A DNA stretch of 7,753 bases from Alphaproteobacteria bacterium MarineAlpha3_Bin3 (GTDB lineage: Bacteria > Pseudomonadota > Alphaproteobacteria > Rhodospirillales > Casp-alpha2). Positions 1 to 5,681 of the stretch are shown here, piece after piece. The notes beneath the pieces are model-generated. The model ran no database searches, was not told the origin of the DNA, and was given only the letters and a program-made list of their open reading frames with translations. The position numbers and the translations under genes were made by a program. Each line of letters starts with the position of its first letter. The stretch's first letter is position 1. The stretch lies in contig PTLK01000083.1 of assembly GCA_002938075.1 (NCBI GenBank), positions 1-7,753 on the forward strand, given 5' to 3'.

Positions 1-269
1 CACTAGGGTCAGGACTCATTGATTGAGCCCCCATTTCCCAGGTGAACCCGATATTTCACCTAACCCCGCCAACGTGCCGCCCGCGTCCCTAAGCGATTCC
101 ACCGCCGGATTTCCAGGAAAAACGCCACCCCTTGGCCACCGGATGACCACCGTTTGCCCACCGAATGCCGACCGATGCCCACCGTGGGAAAACCGGAGAG
201 CCCCCGGCGGACTTTGAAGAGCCCTCAGGGAGGGGAAATTGGCCAGAGACGGCCTGCCCTATCCGTCCC
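1..269. other. Non-coding 5' region
   Basis: I find no credible gene here. Short open frames exist on the plus strand, but their translations are proline/arginine-rich, lack recognisable motifs and overlap each other in different frames. The region lies downstream of the minus-strand hydrolase. It has no clear hairpin plus T-run, so how that gene terminates is not evident. It holds two short tandem repeats, annotated separately. The first 20-30 bases (TAGGGTCAGGACTCATTGA at 4-22) resemble, from memory only, the terminal sequences of some insertion sequences. With no transposase in view this is only a suggestion. Confidence 0.6.
121..184. repeat. Degenerate 10-11 bp tandem repeat array, about six units
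   Basis: Consecutive units read AACGCCACCCC (121-131), TTGGCCACCG (132-141), GATGACCACCG (142-152), TTTGCCCACCG (153-163), AATGCCGACCG (164-174) and ATGCCCACCG (175-184). The shared core is roughly TGCCCACCG with a period of 10-11 bp, close to one helical turn. It lies outside any gene. It could be a stack of protein-binding sites on one face of the helix, or a decaying minisatellite. The sequence alone does not decide. Confidence 0.6.
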
Positions 270-280
270 CTATCCGTCCC
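259..280. repeat. Perfect 11-bp tandem duplication over the hydrolase stop codon
   Basis: CTATCCGTCCC occurs twice back to back (259-269 and 270-280). The minus-strand TAG stop of the hydrolase (272-270) lies in the 270-280 copy, so the duplication extends just past the end of the gene. It is most simply a replication-slippage duplication. Confidence 0.7.
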
Positions 281-992
281 CCGGCTCCGCCTCCAGCGCC
301 GCCAGGTCGACGCCGAAGATGTCGGTCAGGAACGCCATGCCGAGGCGGATGCCGTCGTCGTCGAGCCCGTGGCCGAGGCCGGGGCAGGTGTGATGGCGGA
401 CGGTGACGCCGGCGGCCTCGAGCCCGGCGACCGCCGCCAGCAAGGCGTCCGGCACCACCACGTCGTCGGCGTCGCCGTGCACCAGCAGCACCGGCGGCCG
501 CGACTGGATGGCGTCGGCCAAAAGTTCCGGCCCGATCAGCATCCCCGAATAGCCGATGATCCCGGCCAGCCGTTTAGCCCTTCTCAAGCCGACGTAGAGC
601 GCCATCATGGTGCCCTGGGAAAAGCCGATCAGCGCCAGCTTGCCCTCGCCGAGCCCGGTTTCGGCCAGTTTCTGGTCGATGAAGGCGTCGAGGACCGGCG
701 CCGTCGTCTGGGTGCCGGCGAGCCGCGCTTCGGCGCTCATGTCCTGGAGCGAGAACCACTGATGGCCACCCCCCTCAAAGCCCGGGGGCGCCATGTCGAA
801 CGCATAGGGCGCGTGCGGGGAGATGAACAGCGCCCCGGGGGCCACTTTTTGGAAGTAGGGCGCCAGGCCGATCAGGTCGTCGCCGTCCGACCCGACCCCG
901 TGCAGCAGGATGACGAGTTGTTGAGGTTGGCCGCCGTTAACGGGCGGCAGAGTCGGGCCGTCGAGGGTGGGAAGGGTAGGAAGTTCGGGCAT
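270..992 (-). CDS. Alpha/beta hydrolase, phospholipase/carboxylesterase family
   Basis: This is a predicted cytoplasmic serine esterase of the carboxylesterase/phospholipase family (Abhydrolase_2 type), 240 residues, the usual size. The catalytic triad is visible: Ser125 in GFSQG (123-127), Asp176 in HGDADDVV and His208 in GLGHG. The N-terminal LLHGVGSDGDDL (29-40) forms the oxyanion-hole region. No signal peptide is seen. I chose the ATG at 992 because AAAGGA lies 11 nt upstream and the family-like sequence starts there. An in-frame ATG at 1034 would add 14 unremarkable residues. The gene is divergent from gluQRS across about 100 nt. The segment MAPPGFEGGGHQWFSL is about five residues longer than the usual MAPxGxQWFSL form I recall. 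The substrate cannot be read from sequence; family members hydrolyse short acyl esters or lysophospholipids. Confidence 0.9.
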   Translation of the reverse strand: MPELPTLPTLDGPTLPPVNGGQPQQLVILLHGVGSDGDDLIGLAPYFQKVAPGALFISPHAPYAFDMAPPGFEGGGHQWFSLQDMSAEARLAGTQTTAPVLDAFIDQKLAETGLGEGKLALIGFSQGTMMALYVGLRRAKRLAGIIGYSGMLIGPELLADAIQSRPPVLLVHGDADDVVVPDALLAAVAGLEAAGVTVRHHTCPGLGHGLDDDGIRLGMAFLTDIFGVDLAALEAEPGDG

Positions 993-1023
993 CGGGGGAG
1001 TGGTCCTTTCTTTAAGGCGCCGT

Positions 1024-1065
1024 TCGGTTGGCACAGTGGTAACCGATCGGGCATGGTATTGTCAC
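1024..1065. promoter_or_regulatory. Divergent control region with inverted repeat
   Basis: Between the hydrolase and gluQRS starts there is an inverted repeat TCGGTT (1024-1029) / AACCGA (1041-1046) with an 11-nt spacer, next to the palindrome CCGATCGG (1043-1050). On the minus strand GTGACA (1065-1060) and TTACCA (1042-1037) are 17 nt apart. They would make a weak promoter for the hydrolase overlapping the inverted repeat. I see no convincing plus-strand promoter. The motifs are visible, but their function is inferred. Confidence 0.3.
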
Positions 1066-1090
1066 GGTCCCAACGCCGAGGCCCCGACCC

Positions 1091-1948
1091 ATGACCGCCG
1101 CCAACCAGACAGTCACCCGCTTCGCCCCCAGCCCGACCGGGTTTCTGCACCTGGGGCATGCCTATTCGGCGCTGTTCGCGCATGAAAAAGCGGGAAACCG
1201 GTTCCTGCTCAGGATCGAGGACATCGATGGCGGCCGCGCCCGGCCCGAGTTCGAGGCGGCGATCAGGGAAGACCTGGCGTGGCTGGGGCTGAGGTGGGAG
1301 GAGCCGGCGCGCCGTCAGTCCGACCACATGGACGATTACCGGGCGGCGCTCGACCGACTGGACGCCCGGGGGCTGCTCTACCCCTGCTTCTGCACCAGGA
1401 AGGAGATCCGGGCCGAGATCGAGGAGTCGGGCTTCGCCCCGCACGATATACCCCAGGGGCCTGATGGCCTCGTTTACCCCGGCACCTGCCGTGCCCTGAC
1501 GGCCAAGGAGCGGCAACAACGCCGGGCCGAAGGCAAGCCGTTCGCGCTCCGCCTCGACATGGCGAAGGCGGTCTATGCCGCCGGAAGCCTGTTATGGACC
1601 GACGCCGACCAGGGCGAGACGGCGGCCCAGCCGGATATCTTCGGCGACGTAGTGCTGGCGCGCAAGGACACGCCGGCGAGCTACCACCTGGCGGTGACGG
1701 TGGACGACCACCTGCAAGGGGTGACGCTGGTGACAAGGGGAGAGGACCTGTTCGCGGCCACCCACGTGCACCGGTTGTTGCAGGCGCTTTTGGAGCTGGA
1801 CACGCCCAGCTATCACCACCACAAACTGTTGACCACCGAAGGCGGCGAAAGGCTGGCGAAGCGGGACAAATCCCAGACCATCAGGGCGCTCAGGCAAGCC
1901 GGAAAAACGCCGGAAGAAGTGCAGGCGATGGCGGGGATGGCGCCATGA
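1091..1948 (+). CDS. gluQRS: Glutamyl-Q tRNA(Asp) synthetase
   Basis: This is a paralogue of the glutamyl-tRNA synthetase catalytic core. Family members attach glutamate to the queuosine base at position 34 of tRNA(Asp), not to the tRNA 3' end. At 285 residues it has the family length and lacks an anticodon-binding domain. The class I HIGH motif appears as HLGH (20-23) after FAPSPTG. The family zinc site is present: Cys99 and Cys101 in YPCFC, Tyr129 and Cys133 in YPGTC. The KMSKS-like loop is KRDKS (257-261). The ATG at 1091 is preceded by GAGG at 1078-1081, 9 nt away. Its stop overlaps the next gene's start as ATGA, suggesting coupled translation. The activity implies that the host makes or salvages queuosine; no queuosine gene lies in the window. 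Confidence 0.95.
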   Translation: MTAANQTVTRFAPSPTGFLHLGHAYSALFAHEKAGNRFLLRIEDIDGGRARPEFEAAIREDLAWLGLRWEEPARRQSDHMDDYRAALDRLDARGLLYPCFCTRKEIRAEIEESGFAPHDIPQGPDGLVYPGTCRALTAKERQQRRAEGKPFALRLDMAKAVYAAGSLLWTDADQGETAAQPDIFGDVVLARKDTPASYHLAVTVDDHLQGVTLVTRGEDLFAATHVHRLLQALLELDTPSYHHHKLLTTEGGERLAKRDKSQTIRALRQAGKTPEEVQAMAGMAP

Positions 1949-2760
1949 GGCGGATATGGCGGGTTTTATTGTTACTGCTGCTGGCGGCGGCGTCTCCAGC
2001 GTTGGCGGAAGAGGCCTTCCGCCCCGGCGGCGAGGCTTTGGTGAATGCGGTCGTCGATGGCGACACGGTGGTGCTGGAATCCGCCGTCATGGGCGCCAAC
2101 CAGGTGCGGCTGGTCGGCATCCAGGCGCCGAAGCTGCCGCTCGGACGCAAGAACTTCCCGACCTGGCCGCTGGCCGCCGAATCGAAAAAGGCTTTGGAGA
2201 ACCTGGCCCTCGGCAAAACGGTGACGCTCATCTTCGGCGGCTGCGACAAGGACCGCTATGGGCGGTTGCTGGCCCACCTGCACCGCCCGGACGGGACGTG
2301 GGTGCAGGGCGAGATGCTGAAAAAGGGCATGGCCCGGGTCTACAGCTTTGCCGACAACCGGGCCCGGGTCGGGAGAATGCTCGCCCTGGAATCCGAAGCG
2401 CGGGCGGCCCAGCGCGGCATCTGGGGGCTGCGCTTCTACGCCGTCCGCACGCCGCGGGAGCTTTCCTCCTGGATCGGCACCTTGCAACTGGTCGAGGGCA
2501 AGGTGCTGAAGGCGGCCCGCATCAAGGGCCGGGTGTACCTCAACTTCGGCGACGACTGGAAGACCGACTTCACCGTCACCATCGGTGTGCCAGCGCGAAG
2601 GATGTTCAGGGAGGCCGGGACCGATCCACTGTCGCTGGAGGGCAAGCGCATCCGCGTCAGGGGCTGGCTGAAGAGGTACAACGGGCCGATGATCGCGGCC
2701 ACCCACCCGGAACAGATCGAGGTGGTCGCCAACCAAGACGCGACCTTGCCGGGCCAATGA
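1945..2760 (+). CDS. Secreted thermonuclease-fold protein with altered active site
   Basis: The protein has 271 residues with an N-terminal signal peptide (MRRIW, hydrophobic L8-A16, probable cleavage after SPALA21). An SNase-like OB fold follows at about 31-165. A second beta-rich segment at about 180-262 (VEGKVLKAARIKGRVYLNF onward) may be another OB-like domain. Aligned by eye to staphylococcal nuclease, Asp21 is kept as Asp40 (VDGDT), Arg35 as Arg55 (RLVGI) and Arg87 as Arg107 (YGR). Metal ligand Asp40 becomes Gln60, and the general base Glu43 becomes Lys63 (QAPK where the reference has DTPE). It may therefore be a nucleic-acid-binding or other non-nuclease protein. The start overlaps gluQRS and the stop overlaps the M48 protease, both as ATGA, so it is probably co-translated with them. 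It is likely periplasmic. Confidence 0.88.
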   Translation: MRRIWRVLLLLLLAAASPALAEEAFRPGGEALVNAVVDGDTVVLESAVMGANQVRLVGIQAPKLPLGRKNFPTWPLAAESKKALENLALGKTVTLIFGGCDKDRYGRLLAHLHRPDGTWVQGEMLKKGMARVYSFADNRARVGRMLALESEARAAQRGIWGLRFYAVRTPRELSSWIGTLQLVEGKVLKAARIKGRVYLNFGDDWKTDFTVTIGVPARRMFREAGTDPLSLEGKRIRVRGWLKRYNGPMIAATHPEQIEVVANQDATLPGQ

Positions 2761-4268
2761 GCGCGTTCCATACTTTGCCGATGATCCGCCGGCTCCACCA
2801 CACCGCCCTTTGGGCCGCCCTGCTGCCCGCGCTGTGGCTCGTCGCCGCGTGCTCGACCAACCCGGCCACCGGCAAGCAGTCCTTCACCGCCTTCATGTCG
2901 AAGGAAGATGAGCTCCGCATCGGCGCCGAGGAACACCCGAAGATGATCAAGGAGTTCGGCGGCGCCTATGCGGACGCCAAGCTGCGCGCCTATATCCGCC
3001 GCATCGGCCTGAAGCTGGCGGGTTTCTCCGAGGCCCGGGACCTGCCCTATACCTTCACCATCCTCAACAACGATAAGGTCAACGCCTTCGCCCTGCCGGG
3101 GGGATACGTTTACATCACCCGCATGCTTCTGGCCCTGGCCGAGAATGAGGCCGAGATGGCGAGCGTACTGGCGCACGAGATCGGCCACGTGGCGGCGCGC
3201 CACACGGCGGAGCGCTATTCGACCGCCATGGCGACGAATTTGGGACTGATGTTGCTGGGCGCCATCGGGTCCTCGGCCGGGTTGCCGTCCGGCGTCGGGC
3301 GGATCATCGGTTTCGGCGCCCAGGCGGCGCTGCAGGGCCATTCCCGCGAGCAGGAGCTGGAGGCCGACATGCTGGGCGTGCGCTACATGACCCGGGCCGG
3401 CTATACGGCCGACGGCATGACCAGCTTCTTTTACAAGATGCAGGCCCACGCCGAGCTGGAGCGGGCCATGGAAGGCAAGAAAGGCGAGGCCGGGAACAAC
3501 ATCATGTCGACTCACCCGCGCACCGCCCAGCGCATCAACCAGGCGATCGGGCTGGCCAGGGCGGCGCCGGTCAGGGACCCGATCCTGGGGCGGGGCGAAT
3601 TCCTGGCCGAGATCGACGGCATGGTATTCGGCGACGACCCGGAACAGGGCGTGCGCCGGGGGCGGGTGTTCACCCATCCGGAGCTTAGGGTAGAGTTCCG
3701 CGTGCCGCCGGATTTTGTGCTTTTCAACTCGCCGCGCCAGGTGATCGCCCGCGGGCCGGGGAACTCGGTGGTGATCTTCGACATGGCGCCGGACAAAACG
3801 GCCCGGCGGGTGCGCTCGCTGCGCGGCTATATCGCCGAAACCTGGGCTTCGAACCTGGCGCTTAGGGGCCAGGAGAGGATCGCCATCAACGGCATGGAGG
3901 CGGCGACCGCCGAGGCCCGGGTGTCGACCCCGGGGGGGCCAAGGGACATCCGCCTCGTCGCCATCCGGGGATCGGAGGGGCGGATCTTCCGCTTGGCCTT
4001 CATCTCGGCGCCGGAAATGACGGCCAGGCTAAGCGCCGAGTTCCGCCGCACCACGTGGAGCTTCCGGCGCATCAGCGAGGCCGAGGCCAGGGCCATCAAG
4101 CCGCTGAAGGTCCGGGTGGTGACGGTGAAGGACGGCGACACGGCGCTCGGCCTGTCGGCGCGGATGCCTCTGGGCAAGTTCAACCGCCGCTGGTTTGAGA
4201 CCATGAACCGTAACGCCCTCGGCCGCGGCCTCGCCGCCAGCGGCGCCGTCAAGACGGTCGGCGAGTGA
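2757..4268 (+). CDS. M48 family metalloprotease, predicted lipoprotein
   Basis: This is a BepA/Ste24-like zinc metalloprotease of 503 residues. Members of this group act in envelope protein quality control. The N-terminus carries a lipoprotein signal with lipobox V29-A30-A31-Cys32, so it is probably membrane-anchored in the periplasm. The zinc site is HEIGH (His140, Glu141, His144) with the third ligand Glu200 in ELEAD (200-204). STHPRTAQRI is the usual family motif after the catalytic domain. The C-terminal part has a beta-rich region. It ends in a LysM-like segment at about 450-503 (VVTVKDGDTALGLSARM), which may bind cell wall. I used the ATG at 2757 for its ATGA overlap with the nuclease-fold gene. 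An in-frame ATG at 2781 gives a shorter, equally plausible signal; neither has a good ribosome binding site. The 3' end overlaps the convergent SLOG gene by 20 nt. Confidence 0.9.
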   Translation: MSAFHTLPMIRRLHHTALWAALLPALWLVAACSTNPATGKQSFTAFMSKEDELRIGAEEHPKMIKEFGGAYADAKLRAYIRRIGLKLAGFSEARDLPYTFTILNNDKVNAFALPGGYVYITRMLLALAENEAEMASVLAHEIGHVAARHTAERYSTAMATNLGLMLLGAIGSSAGLPSGVGRIIGFGAQAALQGHSREQELEADMLGVRYMTRAGYTADGMTSFFYKMQAHAELERAMEGKKGEAGNNIMSTHPRTAQRINQAIGLARAAPVRDPILGRGEFLAEIDGMVFGDDPEQGVRRGRVFTHPELRVEFRVPPDFVLFNSPRQVIARGPGNSVVIFDMAPDKTARRVRSLRGYIAETWASNLALRGQERIAINGMEAATAEARVSTPGGPRDIRLVAIRGSEGRIFRLAFISAPEMTARLSAEFRRTTWSFRRISEAEARAIKPLKVRVVTVKDGDTALGLSARMPLGKFNRRWFETMNRNALGRGLAASGAVKTVGE

Positions 4269-4731
4269 GGGCCAGCACTTGGGTCAGAAAATCGGCCGCG
4301 GCCCGGTGGATACCCGGCTGGGTGCTCTCGCGGGGGCCGGCGACGTTGAGCACCCGGGCCCGGTTCTCGGCCAGCCAATCGGCGACGGTTTTGGGGTCGG
4401 GCGCAGAGAAAGGATCGGCGACGAGAAGGGGCCTGCCTTCCGCTTCCGCCGTCTCCGCCGTCAGCCCGGTGCCACCGTAAAGCAGGCCCGAGGCCAGGAT
4501 CAGGGTGGCGTCGGCATCGCCGACGTTGAGGCGCGTGCGCTCCTCGTAGGCGGCGCTCTCGGTTTCGGCGACAGGGTAGCGCTCGGGGATGGCGCCGTCC
4601 TCGGCCTTCCGCCCCTTCGGGCACCAGCCACCGCAGGGGATGCCGAGGGCCAGCGCCGCATCCAGCGCCGCCCGGTCGACGCCGGTCTGGCCGCCGGAAA
4701 CGATCTTTTCGGGGAACCGGCTGGCCGCCAA
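4249..4731 (-). CDS. cpYpsA-type SLOG protein (putative molybdenum carrier family)
   Basis: This 160-residue protein matches the family called 'putative molybdenum carrier' or circularly permuted YpsA SLOG. Key segments are SGGQTGVDRAALDAAL near the N-terminus, GGWCPKGRKAEDG and IPERYP in the middle, then RLNVGDADATLIL and GGTGLTAETAE. SLOG folds are Rossmann-like and bind nucleotides or nucleotide-derived ligands. Molybdenum-cofactor binding is a family label, not shown here. The start must be the TTG at 4731: it is the only start codon between the upstream in-frame stop and the GGQTG motif, and AGAAGG lies 8 nt upstream. That Shine-Dalgarno begins 1 nt after the CarD TGA, so the gene is very probably translated from the CarD transcript. 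Its 3' end overlaps the M48 gene tail to tail. Confidence 0.85.
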   Translation of the reverse strand: MAASRFPEKIVSGGQTGVDRAALDAALALGIPCGGWCPKGRKAEDGAIPERYPVAETESAAYEERTRLNVGDADATLILASGLLYGGTGLTAETAEAEGRPLLVADPFSAPDPKTVADWLAENRARVLNVAGPRESTQPGIHRAAADFLTQVLALTRRPS

Positions 4732-4746
4732 AAGGGGGACCTTCTG

Positions 4747-5391
4747 TCAGGCCGCCTGGAGGAGCTCTTCCAGCTTCTCCGTCGCCACCTCGAGGTCGGT
4801 CTTCTCCACCGCCGCCAGTTCGTGCGCCAGGCGGTCGCGGGCCGACTCGAAGATCTGGCGCTCGCTGAACGACTGGTCCGGTTGGCCGGCCTTGCGGTGC
4901 AGGTCGCGGACAACCTCGGCGATGAAAATCGGGTCGCCGGAATTGATCTTGGCCTCGTATTCCTGAGCCCGGCGGCTCCACATGGTGCGCTTGACCCGGG
5001 CCCGAGCCTTGAGCGTCTCCATGGCGTTGTCCATCTTCTTGCGCGAACTCAGCTTGCGCAGGCCCGACGTCGTCGCCTTCGACACCGGCACGCGCAGCGT
5101 CATCCGGTCGCGGTCGAAGGAAATGACGAACAGCTTCAGCTTGTGTCCGGCGATCTCCTGGATTTCGATACTCACCACCTTGCCGACGCCGTGGGTCGGA
5201 TAGACGACGAAATCGCCGGGCTTGAACGGCATCTTCTGCTTCGCCGGCTTGGTCGCCTTAACGGGTTTCGCCGCCTTGGCCGGCTTCAAGGCCTTGGCTG
5301 GTTTGGCCGTCTTGACAGGCTTCGAGGCCTTGGCGACCTTGGCCGGTTTGGATTTTTTCGCGGTCTTAGCGGTCTTAGTGGTCTGGGCCAT
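4747..5391 (-). CDS. carD: CarD/CdnL family RNA polymerase-binding regulator with Lys-rich tail
   Basis: CarD/CdnL proteins bind the RNA polymerase beta subunit and stabilise open promoter complexes, mainly at rRNA and growth promoters. The RNA polymerase-interacting domain starts near residue 57 (FKPGDFVVYPTHGVGKVVSIE). The helical C-terminal domain from about 116 includes the conserved Trp138 in KRTMWSRRAQEYEAKINSGD, the residue class that wedges into the minor groove at the -10 element. The oddity is an N-terminal tail of about 53 residues made of Lys-Ala-Pro, with lysine at every third position from K6 to K51. Ordinary CdnL proteins (about 160-175 residues) lack it; this one has 214. The ATG at 5391 has GAGGAG 11 nt upstream. 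An upstream in-frame extension reaching 5607 looks non-coding. The SLOG gene follows 15 nt later in the same frame. Confidence 0.92.
   Translation of the reverse strand: MAQTTKTAKTAKKSKPAKVAKASKPVKTAKPAKALKPAKAAKPVKATKPAKQKMPFKPGDFVVYPTHGVGKVVSIEIQEIAGHKLKLFVISFDRDRMTLRVPVSKATTSGLRKLSSRKKMDNAMETLKARARVKRTMWSRRAQEYEAKINSGDPIFIAEVVRDLHRKAGQPDQSFSERQIFESARDRLAHELAAVEKTDLEVATEKLEELLQAA
5239..5376 (-). repeat. Repeat coding for the CarD lysine-every-third-residue tail
   Basis: Codons 6 to 51 of the CarD gene encode Lys at positions 6, 9, 12 and onward to 51: sixteen lysines in exact three-residue spacing, with one extra at 13. The second half (residues 24-53) resolves into five hexapeptides of the form K-P-(A/V)-K-x-x, that is five imperfect 18-nt DNA repeats. 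The other positions are almost only Ala, Pro, Thr, Val and Ser. Such tails resemble linker-histone H1 or AlgP-type DNA-binding tails. Confidence 0.85.
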
Positions 5392-5637
5392 GCGTCTTAC
5401 GTCTCCTCGGGCAACGGCAAAGCGGGGAAAAGGTTTTGGGGGTCGAAAAGCGCCACTCACCGGCCGATGGCGCCACCTGGCCGCCAATCCTAGGGCGGCG
5501 CGGTGAACGCTGACTCCGGTTTTGCAGTGGTTGTTCGTCCCCTTGGGCGGCTTCCCCGAACGTTCCGCCCTTACAACCGAATGCCGGCTCCGTATGTTGC
5601 GGCGCAAAAAAAGCGCCCTCTTAGGGCCGGCGGAGCC
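5392..5637 (-). other. Long untranslated leader of CarD
   Basis: About 240 nt separate the extended -10 element from the CarD ATG. No gene is supported here on either strand. The palindrome GAACGTTC lies at 5558-5565. I recognise no riboswitch. A second promoter nearer the gene could exist, but I do not see a good -35/-10 pair. Confidence 0.4.
5606..5627 (-). terminator. Terminator-like hairpin with T7 run
   Basis: Read on the minus strand, GCCCT (5627-5623), loop AAG and AGGGC (5619-5615) form a 5-bp GC-rich stem. GC and then seven T residues (5612-5606) follow. It lies 55 nt past the fdxA stop and is the best candidate for ending fdxA transcripts. It also lies just downstream of the extended -10 element, within the first bases of any transcript starting there. 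The T-run is also the loop of an alternative stem, GGCGC/GCGCC (5601-5617). The short stem keeps confidence moderate. Confidence 0.45.
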
Positions 5638-5646
5638 ATTATAACA
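5638..5646 (-). promoter_or_regulatory. Extended -10 promoter element upstream of CarD
   Basis: The minus strand reads TGTTATAAT (5646-5638): a perfect TATAAT preceded by the TGn extension that can replace a -35 box. The usual -35 distance upstream holds only a T-run, with no TTGACA-like hexamer. Transcription would start near 5631, giving a CarD leader of about 240 nt. This is the best sigma-70-type -10 element I found in the window. Confidence 0.5.
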
Positions 5647-5681
5647 TAATTTCGGGGCAAAAAAAACCCAACCACCCTCAA

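Noticed and set aside
165..1094. Long plus-strand open frame opposite the hydrolase
   Set aside because: Its translation is Gly/Arg/Gln-rich with no motifs and mirrors the hydrolase on the other strand, which has a full catalytic triad.
1956..2756. Upstream extension of the M48 reading frame
   Set aside because: The frame is open but the translation is low-complexity out-of-frame nuclease-gene sequence; a lipoprotein signal marks the real start at 2757 or 2781.
2436..3677. Long minus-strand open frame opposite the nuclease-fold and M48 genes
   Set aside because: It is a high-GC antisense shadow; the plus strand has clear signal peptides and the HEIGH zinc site.
3920..3945. GC-run in the M48 gene (CCCCGGGGGGG) as another palindromic element
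   Set aside because: It lacks the second module and the TGT/ACA loop, and the encoded STPGGPRDI does not look like an insertion.
3827..4981. Long minus-strand open frame across the SLOG gene and the M48 3' end
   Set aside because: It is an Arg/Pro/Gly-rich translation in a different frame from the SLOG and CarD proteins, without family motifs.
4279..5493. Long plus-strand open frame opposite SLOG and CarD, with Leu/Gly repeats
   Set aside because: The repeats are the complement of the CarD lysine-rich codons; the CarD frame has conserved domains and a ribosome binding site.
5392..5607. N-terminal extension of CarD
   Set aside because: The frame is open, but the extension has no CarD similarity and would bury a good Shine-Dalgarno placed correctly for the ATG at 5391.
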